From NCBI GenBank assembly GCA_037367355.1, contig CM074700.1, positions 930,001 through 994,000 of the forward strand: a stretch of DNA of 64,000 bases, in the 5' to 3' direction. A program made the position numbers and the translations under genes. Numbering within the stretch: the stretch's first letter is position 1; the number at the start of each line of letters is the position of its first letter. This document shows, in pieces, positions 10,201 to 22,416 of the stretch. The notes under the pieces were generated by a model. It did no database searches, had not been told where the DNA came from, and saw only the letters and a list, made by a program, of their open reading frames with translations. Source of the DNA: Neoscytalidium dimidiatum. Lineage: Eukaryota; Ascomycota; Dothideomycetes; Botryosphaeriales; Botryosphaeriaceae.

Positions 10201-13200
10201 GACGCGTTCAAGGCATTGGAGAAGAAGCAGCAAGTCATCGTCTCCCAATGCGCATGCTTTGTGCTCGAGTATGGCCTGGCGCAGCTGTGGATGGCTTGGG
10301 GAGTGAAGCCGGACATCCTGATCGGGCACAGTCTTGGCGAGTATGCAGCTCTTGCTACCGCTGGCGTCCTTTCACTACAAGATGCTCTGCTTCTTGTGGC
10401 TCGTCGCGCGGAGTTGATGGTCGATCACTGTGATGAGGCAGCCACCGGCATGGCTGCCTGTAACATGGCGCCTGCCAAAGCCGAGGCATTCTTGAAGCAA
10501 ATGGGTGAGGGTTCTGCGGGCGTCACTATCTCATGCAAGAATAGCACGGACGATTGTGTTGTCGCAGGCCCGATCTCGTCATTGAAGAGCTTTGTGAGCT
10601 CCTGCAAAGCTGCCGGGATCAAGGCGAAGCTACTGGACGTTCCTTACGGATTCCACTCTGCTGCCATGGATCCAATTCTGGGCAAGTTTGCCGGACTGGC
10701 TTCGAGCGTGAAGATCAACGCTCCCAAGATCCCCATCTCGTCAAGCTATCTCGGAAAACTTATTTCTGAAGGAGATATCCACGCTGACTATTTCGTCAAT
10801 CATGCACGCCAGCCTGTGGAATTTGTAGGGGCTATTGGAGTGATTCCGAAGTTGGCTGGTGATAAGCACATGGCCTTTCTGGAAATTGGACCCGCCCCTA
10901 TCACGTTGCCGATGTTTAAGGCCACTCTCAAGCAAGTCGAGGCAACTTTCCTGCCGTCTATGAAATCTACAGAGAAGCCTTGGGTCAGCCTCGGTGGAGC
11001 GCTGCGGTCACTCTTCCTTCAGCGCTATAGCATCCGGTGGAGCCAGGTCTATGCCGGCTCTGGTGCTCAATTCCTCACGAACCTTCCACGCTACCCTCTG
11101 TCGCCGTCGACTTTTGTCGTCCCGTTCAAAGAGACCACTTCGGCTCCGAAGATTGAGCAAGATCCCACACCTCGGTCTATCTACAGATTCTTGGATGGCT
11201 CGCGGATCCCGTCTCCCGACAGCAAAGTTTTCGGTTCGAAGATTTCTGCCCTTGCAGAATATATCAAGGCTCACAACGTCGGCGGCGCACCACTCTGCCC
11301 CGCCTCCGTATACATCGAGCTGGCTCTCGAGGCACAGGACCTGGCAAAATCTGGTTCACCAACCTCTGGCCGTTTCCGGACATTGACAGACATGACGTTC
11401 GACAAGCCGCTCGTGTACTCGGAGAACCATGAGATGGATATCCATACACAGCTCGCGGCTGACGGTGCTTCCTTCCGCGTGCTCTCCGAGGGTGGAAATC
11501 TGCACTGCACGGGTGCCTCGCCAACGCTTTCGGACGACGCGACCGCGAAGGACTTTGCCCGCCGCACGTCATATATTAAGCGGCAGAGAGATTCCGTCTT
11601 CTTCGTGGACACATTCTCCACCCGCATCCTCTACGACGTTATCTTTCCCCGCGTCGTCGGCTATTCTGGTCCGTACTTGACCATCAAGCATCTCAGCATT
11701 GCGGCCTCCGGCCTTGAAGGTGCTGGTACGTTCCGGCTGCCATCCTGGGGCGGCAAGCAGCCTAATGAGGGCTTCGTCTGTCCGCCGGCCTTTACCGACA
11801 CGCTGTTGCACGCCGCCGGCTTCGTTGCCAACAGCAAGATCAACGCCGACGAAGCCTGTATCTGCGTCAAGGTTGAGCGTATCACTATCCCCTCCGCCGA
11901 GAATGCTGAATCATCTGGGCTCTATGGGAGTGAGCTGGGCGTCTATTGCGGATTGGTCGAGTGCGACGACTCTATTATTGGCGACGCCTACGCGCTCGAC
12001 GAGGCCGGCAATGTCGTTGCCTGTGTCGAAGGCATGCACTTTAAGCGTCTGCGCCTCAAGGCTTTCCAGGCCCATCTTTCGCGGGTGCTTAAGCCTGCTG
12101 CTACAGTCACAAACCAACAATCGGCATCAGTACAGCCCAAGTCACGCGCTGGGCTGACGAATGGCAGCAACGGTGTAGTCAATCTCACTCCGCCAAGCCC
12201 TCCACGCACGCCGCCACCGACCAACAAAGGCCTTGACAGAGCTTCTGTCCAGGCGAGCATTAAGCCGATCCTCCGCAACGCTCTCTCCGAGCTTTGTGGC
12301 ATCTCTGGTCCCATTGATGAGACCGCCCGCCTGTCGGAGATGGGTGTTGATTCGCTCCTCTTCATCGAACTGACGGGCGCCCTCCAGAAGCACTTCCCGC
12401 ACCTCGGCCTCTCCAGCTCGGACTTCGGCCAGTGTGAGACCGTCGCCGACATGGAGGCAGTCCTGCAGTCTGCCAGTGGTGGCGCGTCGACGCCTCAATT
12501 CGAGATCGTAGCCGACCTGGCCGTGAAGCAGCCGTACACGCCTCCCAGCACCAACGGCGCCACCACGCCCTCTGCCGACGCCGAGCGCGTCGACGACTTC
12601 TTTAGGGAAGTCTGCGGCTTCTCGCTGGGCGAGGTGGACGAGAGCGCAACACTCGACTCGCTCGGCGTCGACTCGCTGCTTTCGATCGAGCTGACCAATG
12701 GCTTGAAGCAAACCTTTGGCGTCGAGCTGGACGAGAGCAGCTTCGCCGGGCTCAGCATCGGCGAGCTGCAGCGCGCCATCTTCGCGAAGCTCTCCCCTCA
12801 GCCCGTCGTCGGTCAACACCAGCAGCAGCAGGAGCCCAAACAACACGTCCCCGACGGTTACCACGCCGTTCCGACAGACAACGGCAAACATGTCGCCTCC
12901 ATCATGGGCATGGATACTTTCCCGGTGCACCTGCAGAAACCAGACGTTCCGAACAGCAACAAGCACCCGCTGTACCTCTTCCATGACGGCAGCGGGCTCT
13001 GCAATGTATACGCGCGCCTGGGAAAGCTGAACCGCGACGTCTACGGCATCTTCAGCATCGACTTCTCGCACATCGACCGCTCCATAACCTCCCTTGAAAC
13101 CCTCGCCGCGCGCTACATCGCCGAAGCCGGGCTCCTCGAAAAGAACGGCATCGTCCTGGGTGGTACGTGAAAAAACACCAATCCCCCCTCCCTTCCTTCT

Positions 13201-13902
13201 TCTCTTCCGCGAAACCCCCCCAACACCTCCAATAGTTCCTTTTTTGTTCCATTTCCCCGCTAACAAAACATACGCTTTCCAGGCTGGTCCTTCGGCGGCG
13301 TCCTCGCCTTCGAGGTCTCGCGGCAGCTGCGCGCCGCGGGCCGCCCCGTGGCCGGCGTCGTCCTGCTCGACTCGCCCTCGCCCGTCGCGCACCAGCCGCT
13401 GCCCGAGGCCGTCATCTCGCACGTGTGCGGCGCCATGCCCGCGCACAGCCCCGCCATGCAGTCCGTCCGCGCCGCCATCGCCGCCCAGTTCCGCCGCAAC
13501 GCCGGCCTGCTGGCGCGGTACGCGCCGCGCCCGCTGCAGCAGGAAGCTGGGGGCAACGGCGGCGGCGGCAGCGGCGGCGGCGGCGATGCGCGGTGCGTGA
13601 TGCTGAAGTGCAAGGGGACGTTCGACACAGCGAGGTTGTGCGGGGTGGAGTATCCGTGGTTGAGCGATGAGGGGTTTAGGTCGGAGAGCGTGAGGGTGTG
13701 GGAGGGGTTGGTGGGCGCCGAGGTGCCCGTCGTGGAGGTCAAGGGGAACCATTTCGATTTGTTTGCGCCGGAGAACGTGAGTGCTTTTCACTTTACTTGC
13801 ATTGTGTTTGTCGGAGAGCGGCAGGCTAACGGTGAGATGCAGGTTGGAGACGTCTCGGTGCAGCTGGAGAAGGCGGTGCGGATGCTGGAGATAGACGAGT
13901 AA
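7233..13902 (+). CDS. Non-reducing polyketide synthase, SAT-KS-AT-PT-ACP-ACP-TE
   Basis: Four exons (7233-8513, 8566-13162, 13283-13776, 13843-13902) give 2143 aa. Visible catalytic residues in order: SAT Cys118 (GFCSG), KS Cys566 (DTACSSS) with a downstream HGTGT, AT Ser1016 (GHSLGEY), PT dyad His1330 and Asp1505, ACP Ser1690 and Ser1797 (GVDSLL), TE Ser1962 (GWSFGG) and TE His2116 (GNHFDLF). There is no C-methyltransferase and no reductive domain. The order matches orsellinic-acid-type and naphthopyrone/DHN-melanin-type synthases; SAT and KS wording looks closest to the orsellinic group, but the PT clade needs a phylogeny. The last intron (66 bp, CTAAC branch) has no stop and is in frame, but its splice sites are good and its position is conserved in a nearby relic. 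A glycine-rich insertion lies in the TE lid region. It acts in the cytosol and probably supplies the adjacent A-T-R enzyme. Confidence 0.95.
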
Positions 13903-14894
13903 GAGGTCTTTGCGTGACTGTGGGTTTCAATTTCCTGGTGGTATTCTCGAATCTGGAGTTTTGGTTGGCGGCTTGGCATGAGATTTGTCGGAGTTGGTTG
14001 TTTTCTTGCCTCAGATTGAAATCGCTTGATGAATGCACATATACTCATGGCTTTCTACATAAGTAAAGTCTGAAGAAATCAATTGTTTATGAAGACTACT
14101 TGAAGTTGTTGTGATTCGGATCATGTAGCGCAGAGACTCGTGGACTGATGATGTGGATCATACGTATGATATCAGCGTCCTTATAAAGCGTCGTAATGAA
14201 TGTATCAAGCGAACTTATCATAGATTCCATAGATATCATGTGATATGTTATCTAATTAACTACAGATCTTGAACTCCGGGTGGAGGTCATGGGGTAAAAG
14301 ATTACTTAGCTCGTCACTCGGCGATACCATCACCATTCCCTACCACACTATCACCGACAGGGACCACACGGGGCCTGCCTTCCTCGGCATCGGAAACGGT
14401 GGCTCCACTCCTGGTACCACCCTTTGAATGACCCGCATACTGGATCAGAGGAGAACGCTTTCTGCGGCGAAACCGGCGGCTTGTCCAACGGTACGAGGTC
14501 TAGCCAATTTTTTTCGATGCCGCCTATCACATCGTCAAAATACACCCGAAGACCGGCCACGTCATCCACCTGCACAACTCCATCACTGACTTCATTGAGG
14601 ACACGCATGGCTTCTACAAGAGTTAAGCAATATGATAGGGCTTAAACACATTTTATCTACTATGGTAGTCTACGCTGAAACCACTTTATTCCTTATGGGC
14701 ACCCTCTCAAAGTTTAAAAAAAAAAAAAAGAAAAAAAGGTCACACCTTCTTTATACTATCTTAATTAGGGCATGGGCTAACTACCGAAAGGAGTGCTCCT
14801 CCTAAACCTTCATATAATGAAGTCTCCTTAATTTATGAAGAAATTGATATATTGGCAATTATGCTTTGATCAAAGGGATGTTGTATGCTCTATA
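13903..14894. other. Gene-poor stretch with a possible coding remnant at about 14310-14630
   Basis: This is the 3' flank of the PKS. Around 14310-14630 both strands show fragments that read like old coding sequence: on plus, a run ending GHVIHLHNSITDF then DTHGFYKS and a stop; on minus, an 85-codon open frame. Neither could be assigned to a family. An A-rich tract lies at 14718-14738. No intact gene is seen. Confidence 0.4.
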
Positions 14895-15245
14895 GACTGC
14901 CGGAAGACCATGAAGTCTCAACGAAGACACACAAGCCTTCTCCAACTGCGTTGACATCCCTTCGATCTATTGAACATCCAAAGTTACTCACGCTACACAG
15001 TACAAACAGATCGAATCAATCACCCTCCAAACCCACGCACTCTGTATGGAGCCCATCATCTCTCAGCCACCGATGTGCCACCCCGCATACCCCCTCCGCG
15101 CCGAGAGCTCCGCTGCACTTTAGCATCACGCGGGGTGCATTGTCTTTCTCTTTGCTTGTCATTGCATCTGGGATGTCCTCACCCAGCAGCTGCGCGTTGC
15201 GGCGGAACTACATACCGATCGCCGCGCGGATACGCCGCATGGCAC
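14895..15245 (-). pseudogene. Decayed thioesterase end of a second NR-PKS
   Basis: Read on the minus strand, this segment is clearly homologous to the TE-coding end of the intact PKS. A 16-nt exact match (AGTTCCGCCGCAACGC) links 15209-15194 to 13487-13502. Corresponding peptide pieces include QFRRNA/FRRNA, VMLKC, CGV followed by a W-L-x-D-[DE]-G motif, and FDLF. Even the last intron is recognisable: a GTGAGT donor just after the FDLF region and an acceptor followed by TTGGAGAAGGC, as in the intact gene. The relic has an in-frame stop where the Gln of QFRRNA should be, a deletion that removes the conserved GNH, and lacks the glycine-rich insertion. Nothing upstream of the TE could be recognised. 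It is tail to tail with the PKS and non-functional. Confidence 0.8.
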
Positions 15246-18200
15246 GGTAATCGAAGAGAGTAGGCGACTTTCAAGAGAGTTGCCGTATGCGTAAATGACC
15301 GCAAAGTGGGGTTCAACATAGAGCGAGAGCCGGCCGACCGAGGGTCTTCCGAGACCGGATGAGGTCGGTAACCGCCGGGTCTCAAGTCTGTGACTGAATT
15401 CTTCACTACCTACGTGGCCGGAATCTGAATCTAGAGTTCTCATAATGCTGAGCCAAAGAACGAGGTTGTTCTCTGTTCTCGTCAGTGTATGCATAACTTG
15501 TGTCGGAATGCGGAACATTGTTGACAGAAATGGGATGACAACGAGTGCATTGCGTGAAACTCCAAACCACGCGCACGCCTCGCATGAGCGATTAGCAACT
15601 ACATAGTCCGGTTCATGTGTGAGAGAAGCTCCGAAGTATGGCGCTGTTGGGCCTCAGCACATGAGCTGACCAATATCCATTCGTACAATTCTTCTGCATT
15701 GTGACATACTTATCTCTACAGAAGTCCTCGAAGTTGAAGTGCGCCTACGACGAAGATTCCCGATGCACATGAAGCCTTCCGAACCCATTTGAAAGCACAC
15801 CAGGGTCCAGTAACTGGCCCAGAGAAAATCCCGGGAAGCGGAACGAAGAGGCGGACTGCCGCCCCATTGCGGGCAAACAGCCGACTAGCTCGGTAGTGGA
15901 CGCGATACGGTCGGACATCAACAACTGGCACCTCGCAGACCATCATAGACCTGCAGGTGCCACAGCCATGGCACTGGATTCTCCGTTGCTCAACGCTTGC
16001 GATTGGCCATGTTTACTTCTCCTCTACACGAGCCTGAGCAGCGTTCCCCATTGGTCAACTTTAGCGATGGCTTTGGCTAGTTCAGCTTGCACGCGTTCAC
16101 GGCAACGCCGGGAGTCATTGGGTACCTGTCTCGCTACACAGTCACTGGGGTTCTGCTCACTCTCCCACAAAGCATATATTGCGTTCAGTAAATTGCTGAA
16201 GTGGATGCGAAGCGCAGCTTTTTCCCTGCACTGCTTCTTAACACTATCTTCTTCTAATTCCTGATATAGAATGTCCTGTTAGCATTCCGTAACGTGCTAC
16301 ACGTTCTGCATCAGGCCAGAAAAGCCCCGCATAAGCGGCGTGGCGAGTTGCGGTGAGATGTCGCTGATACGCCTGGACTCGTATACGGTTGAGAGCGACG
16401 GTGAGGAGGGTAGCCTATTGTGATCTGGTAACATGTCATGCTTCTCGCCGCGCGGCAACTCGAATCGATCATGGAGCAGCTAGTAAAGAACGGCAGCAAT
16501 TAGGAGAGCGGGTTCGAATACCTTTATCCACTTTTACGAAAATTCTCTACGCGTCGACTTCAAGGCTATCACAAGAGAGTCAGTTCGCACTCACTCATTC
16601 CTGGATCCATTGACATTTCACACCCTAAAGAAGGGTACACACGTGCACCAGGAAGCAGGACATAGTAATCATAAGCATAAGTTACTCTTCAAAATATTGA
16701 TAACTAAAGGGAAGAAAAGAGAGCTTTGTCTGTAGATCAGCGGCTCTCTCTAAGAGCGCTACGTCTCTTTGCGCTTTGACCAGGAAGCCTACATGTTTTA
16801 ATCACCGGGATGAAACTCATCTTTTCCTCTCAGTAAACTTTTCTGCAGATCCGGTGAAACTTTTAAACATTTGCTTCATCGCCGCCATCCGATCGCTACC
16901 CCGCGGATGGCATTGATTACTCCTCTCACTTTCCGTAACCTCCTCATCCGTACTGTAGTTTGAGGCGAAAGCAATACTAGTGCAATTTCGATGTACAATC
17001 ACATGTGAATCTCCGTCCGCGCGGCGATTCTACGATATTCCGTTAGCTGGTCTGGCTTTGCACGGGATTGTTTTCGCCCATGTCGTAGTGAGACACTGAC
17101 AATCCTTTCGCATGCAACCACGGTACTGCACAATACTCCGCCCCGGGTTGATGCAAGCCTGCTCTCGTACGCTGATTGGTAGAGGTGGGGACCGTCAGAT
17201 CTAGACCCCCGGGCTTCCTGCTTCCTCTTCGCATGACTCGCGAAATTCAGGGGATCTTCCCAACATGCATAGCTGTCTCGGCCGTAGATCTGTATTTATA
17301 CCAGCTATAAGCGAGTCTGCCACAGTCATTGGTCGGCTCGCTTTCGCTACTCTCAATAAGTTAATGCCGCCCCCGGCTAGATTCTCTATTTTCTGCCCAT
17401 ATCCGGTCTTGACCTGTCGTCACTATCTGTCTGGATCTGCGGGCGAAAGTCTGTAATGACTCTCTTCCTGGCGCAAAGGCGTATTCGAGGATAGAATATA
17501 CTTATACGACAATTACTCCGAAGGTGGCGCCGCGGCATCGGGACGCCTGAGCTAAACCGTATACTTTCACAAGGCGGAAGAGTTCTCACGACGCAGGTGC
17601 CGTCAGTGTTGTTGGCGAGAGCAGGGCAAAAATCAAGGGTTCCGCGGCTTCCATAAAAGTTCAGTGTGGTAATTCAGCATGCTTATTCAGAACTATGTCC
17701 CATGCACGGAATGTCACATGAGAGAAATCACATACTGAAATAAGTCTGTTTATCAGCCTGATTACGACCTTTCACCTGCCTCTGTACACACAACTGCCGG
17801 GCTGCAAGGTGCATCGGCTCTGCGGAGAAATACCTTGTTGGCCTGTCCGAAGATCGCCGGTTCTGGACTCGCATTTGCGTCCGATGATCGCATGGATCGT
17901 ATCATCTCTCAACTACCGCAGCACTAGACATACGACAGAAGAAGCCGGACCGAAATGCTCAGACTTCATCAGATCTTTGGATGTATACATACGAGGACTA
18001 TACCTGACGTCAGTAATGATTGCTAAGTTCTTGAGGGGGATTCACAGGGCCGCCCAAAAGTGGAGACGGAGGGAAGCCTGGGTCTCTGCAGAGAGGGCCT
18101 GTGTAGTAGCCGGATGGAACAAAAGGCTGCCAATTCTATATCTTCGCCGAGTCAGAGAAGACGGACGACGGGGACGAGTGGGCGCCGGATGCAACAGTGT

Positions 18201-18356
18201 AGACCCAAGGAGTTTCGGAGCTTAGCGGTGCACTCCGCACGATTAGCTTACGGAACGGTTCCCCGCTGCCGCGGTTGAACGGTCGCCTTTACGTTCAAGC
18301 AGCTTTGCTAAAGTGAGGAGGGCCACCTTACTCCTATATCACCGTGGTGCTGAACG
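15246..18356. other. Gene-poor accessory stretch, no gene recognised
   Basis: About 3.1 kb with only short open frames on both strands, without motifs or consistent splice structure. It separates the PKS relic from the Myb gene. The frequency of stops in all frames and its location beside a decayed paralogue suggest degraded sequence, but no transposon family could be identified. Confidence 0.45.
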
Positions 18357-19617
18357 ATGTCAAGAACTGTGAAGAGGTGGACGCCCGAAGAGGACGCGTT
18401 GTTGCTGCAGCAGATCACGCTTCAATGTAAGTCCAGGAAGTACCAAGTCATGTAAACGTTGCTGACTTCGAGAAGCTAGCGAGGGAAAAGCAAAGGACTG
18501 GAATTCCGTAGCTACTGCCATTCCTGGCCGGAACAATAAGGACTGCCGGAAAAGGTGGTGCAATCACCTCGTGGGTGGATTGAGGAAAGGCCCTTGGGAC
18601 CCAAGCGAAGACCGGAGGCTATCCATAGGCGTCAAGGAATACGGTTCGCAGTAAGTTACCGCAGTATTGTGATGGATGTTTATACTTAGAAATTGACTTC
18701 ATCTGGCAGGTGGCCATTGGTTGCCGAGGAAGTGGGGACGAGGAGTGCGGACCAGTGTGCCAAACGGTGGCAGCATTCGCTCAACCCTGATTTGGATCAT
18801 AGTAAGTGGACTGAGGAAGAGGTAAGTTCTTCCCATCAGGCTGTATTAAAGTAGATGCAGATGTCTGATGGGTGCAGGAAGAAAAACTGTTAGAGACAGT
18901 CTCCAAGCACGGCCGTGCTTGGAAGCAGATACAAACCCAACATTTTCCTGGCAGAGCCACGAACAACGTGAAAAACAGGTAACTCTGCTAATACATTTGT
19001 CCTGAATATGAGATTGTTGACACACTCTCAGATACGTGACTTTGGCGCGAAAACGAAAGCCACAGACCGAGGACGCGAATGACGCTAACGTTGAGATCGA
19101 TATTGAAGACATGAGCAGCGACAAGATGAATTCTCCTTCTTCCAGCGCTATGACATACTCAGACAACCATAGAGACAGTTTGGTACCAGTTGGAGAGGAC
19201 CAAATACTACTTGGAAACAACGATGGTGGTAGGCAGTCAGCCGACGAACAGTTTTCATTGAACCTGCCCACAAACACAATCATTTCATCAACCGGCTTCG
19301 ACCTAACCGAGGCGAACCATTTCGCTACAGGGACACATTTCGGCTTCACTGACTCCGACTACGTGTTCAACGTGGACGTCGACTCCTCCTCCTCAGCTAG
19401 CGCTTTGTTGGCTCCGGATGCCAGTGAGCACCGTTACCCATCCACAGCGCGCAGTGGAAACGCAGACCCACAAGCGATATTGACGAACCTGAATTCTACG
19501 CATGGAGGCTCGGATGAGTTCATCTTGGCGATCAAGGATCCTTTGCCCGAGACTATCACGGCGATTATAAATATACTGGTTTCTTCACAGACGAAATTTA
19601 GGGTGGAAATGAAGTGA
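18357..19617 (+). CDS. Three-repeat Myb/SANT DNA-binding protein
   Basis: Five exons (18357-18426, 18476-18650, 18710-18821, 18878-18978, 19032-19617) give 347 aa. The N-terminal half has three Myb repeats: the first begins RWTPEED and ends with DCRKRW, the second begins GPWDPSED and ends QCAKRW, the third begins KWTEEEEEKL and ends NNVKNRYV. Conserved tryptophans and the recognition-helix pattern GR-x-NN-x-[KR]-x-R are clear, so it should bind DNA in the nucleus. The C-terminal half is acidic and serine-rich with no known domain and could be an activation region. The start codon directly precedes the first repeat (MSRTVKRW). Introns are 49-59 bp. It is convergent with the AAA ATPase gene. 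The specific regulon cannot be told; it is too long and has one repeat too many for FlbD. Confidence 0.88.
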
Positions 19618-19932
19618 AATAGACATCGGTGATAAAGCTTTCCCGCTTTGGAATCTTAATAGGCGGTTTCAATTCTCTAAAATAGGGCTTCCGCGGACTC
19701 GGGCTTTTTCTGTGCATACAGCAGTCCTACGAATAATGTTGAGTTGCGGCGTGGCAAAGAAGGAGTGGGAAAGTCAACATCTCATTTTCTGTCACGCGTG
19801 TCAATTTTAAGGCTCTGAACACCTCAGGAATTGAAAAACTTTTCCCTGTTACTGGAAGTGATATTTGAGTGTATGTTGAAAAGTGACTAAGAAACATCGA
19901 ACCGCATTACACCGAAATCTCGATCAAGTTCT
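19618..19932. other. Short intergenic region between convergent genes
   Basis: These 315 bp contain the 3' ends of the convergent Myb and AAA ATPase genes. No further gene or RNA is seen. Confidence 0.5.
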
Positions 19933-22416
19933 TCAGATCATCAATGTCTTCTCCTGCTGCCCCTTGCCCTGCTCCAGAACGTCCAAGCAAATTTTGAAGT
20001 GCTTCATCTGAAGTGGCTCGCTGTCCCTCGCAGCCAGCAACTGAGCTGTTTTGACTACATTCTTGATCTCCCTGCCGTTGAAAGGCTCCTGTGCTAGCTC
20101 TTGGATATTCGCCTCAGTGACATCGCTTCCGTTTTTCTTCTTGGATGCATCGATAAAGTTCTTCCAGATGCCAAACTTCGCTTGTGCGTCCAAATCCGGA
20201 TAGTTGATCTTTAAGTGGATGCGTGATCTGAAAGCCTCGTCGAAAGTCTCCACGCGGTTACTCGTCAAAAACAGGATTCCGCGGTAGTACTCTAGGAGAC
20301 GCAAGAAAACAGAAACTATCTTGTTGCGCTCAAGGTCAGAGTGGTGGCGCTGCTCGAGGAACACATCTGCTTCATCGAGAAGGAGGACGGCATCCCACTT
20401 TGCGGCGATCTCGAGAATCTGTTCGAGTTTCGTCTCGACGTGTTTGGCCTTGGACCCCAGCTCACCAGCCTGGACCGAATACAGGGGCTTTTGCAAGCGG
20501 TCGGCAACTGTTTGATGTGTCAGAGAGGCGGTTAAAATTGTATTCGGTGTGACGTACCAGCCTCGGCAGTCAGGGTCTTGCCCAATCCAGGTGAGCCGTG
20601 GAGAAGCATTATGATTCCCTGACCTTTCTCATTCATTAGCAACAGATCCCAATTCGATAATTATTTCAGGATACCGACCCTTTCCCTCGATTATGTCGTC
20701 AAAAACATCTCTATTTGCTGCCTGGCTCTCGACAAAAGCAAGTATCATTTGCTTGAAGTTCCCTGGCAGGACAAGGCGATCAAATGCTTCATAGTTCCAA
20801 GGAACCTCGTTAGCGAGTTCAAGGTACAGTTGAACTACGCATGGTGCTATTAGTTTCCGTATTTGCATAAACACATAGAGTGTAGAATTATAACATACCC
20901 CAATCTTTAGTCTTCAGGGAACAGCCGTAGACGATGTGGGAGGCTAGTACCAACATGTCATCGCTCAACTCCCTATCTTCAGGCTTGACCTCTTCCTCGT
21001 TCGATTCTATTCTGTGTCAATAAATTATTTGCTTTGGTGGTTCGTTACTGATGTACCTTCGTGTTGTTCGCCATATTCCTCATCATCTGAATCAGATTGA
21101 TTATCTATTGTAGGTTTAACAACAGTTTCGTCGTCGTCATCGTCGTCATCATCAGCGTCTGCGCTTTCATCAAATGTGAGAGCAGGCTTGAAGTAGTGGT
21201 TAAAATCAGTGCCATTGCTCAACGAAATGGACTTGCTTCCGTACGCCTCATAAGCGGCAGGATCGATCATTACACGGCCGTGGACCTACAGAAAATTTGA
21301 GTTAGTTGATTAAAAAAAAAATAAAAGGAAACAAAGGCGAATTTTAGAATCATCAACGAGCGCTCACCTTGCGTGTACCACCACCACGACCCCATCTATC
21401 AGCCTCAACCTGTTCTGGTGTAGGACCAGAATACTCAACGACTGTCGGCTTCCTCATGGCAGACCACCTCTTACCCCGCTGTAGTATCCTCTCCTTGAGC
21501 TCTTCATACTCAGGATGAAGCTCAGCGGGGAAGATCTCAAGCTCAGCTACCTTCTTAGGACCGGCGAACCTGTAAATCTTGAACCACTCTTCAGACCAAC
21601 CCAACCTTACGCCGTCCCATTCGAGGAAAGCGCAGGTAATCGTCAGTTGTGAAGGACGATAGTTGCCGCTGTATTCAGTGGTAGTAACCTTTAGGAAACG
21701 CTCATAGCCGGTATCCTTGCTCTTGTGGTACACGACCTGACCGGGCTTGAAGTGGGTGAAGAGGGTGTCAAAATTCGCCTTGTTGTGCTTGTCGAGTGGA
21801 AGCTGCTTGTTCCTCATCTTCCGTACATCCTTGCTGACGAGATTGTGGAAGAGCCGCAGATGCTCCGTCGCAACTGGGTCCGTTTGGTTTTCGACGGCTG
21901 CCTCGAACGCTGGCCACACGTAGTAAAGCTCGCGGTAGGGCGGGTCGAAGATTGGGTTCTTGAGGCGCATGTCCCCGATGTTGTAACAGTCGCTGAGGAG
22001 CTCGGAGAGGACGCGCTTGACGTGCGGGCTTTGAACAGTGATGGATTTCAGCTGCAGCGGCTTACTCTTCAGACCGGTGCGCTCCTCCTTGACAACGAGA
22101 GAGTAGAGCTTGTTTGGAGGGATATTTTCCGGAGCAGGTCCTTTGCGGATCAGGTCTTTGGGATATTCTGTTTGCCATTCCCAGTTGCCGTCCTCGTCGT
22201 GAGGTCCTTCGTAAAGGGTCCTGATTTCGGAGATCCCTCCTGTGCTATTCTTCTGCACGACGTCTTCTTAGAGCCAGTTAGCAGCAGTACGTTAAAACAA
22301 AGCATCTGCGCATATTCACCACCGCTCTGCGAAGCGTCTTCGCCGGTGCTATCAGCCGCAGTAGGGACGTCCACAAAGGACTCGATGGATGAGGGCTTTC
22401 GGAATATTGACAGCAT
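19933..22416 (-). CDS. AAA+ ATPase with N-terminal DUF7025-like domain
   Basis: Seven exons (22416-22320, 22266-21368, 21285-21057, 21006-20899, 20846-20679, 20623-20558, 20507-19933) give 713 aa. The N-terminal half matches the fungal DUF7025 type (motifs GQVVYHKS and ITCAFLEWDG). A poly-Asp run follows at the end of that half. The AAA core has the pattern AFDRLVLP, DDIIEGKG, Walker A GSPGLGKT (510-517), Walker B LLLDEAD (Asp567-Glu568), a sensor-1-like FLTSNR and arginines in FRSRIHLKI. These proteins form a large expanded family in filamentous fungi whose cellular substrate is unknown; ring formation and ATP-driven remodelling are family inferences. The first exon is short and the start is the first in-frame Met. 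All joins preserve frame, including a weaker GTCGGT donor at 20678. Confidence 0.88.

Noticed and set aside
12142..13791. 549-codon open frame on the minus strand opposite the PKS ACP/TE region
   Set aside because: It runs antisense to well-supported PKS domains and its composition (His/Gln/Arg/Gly-rich) is what a G+C-biased third position produces on the other strand.
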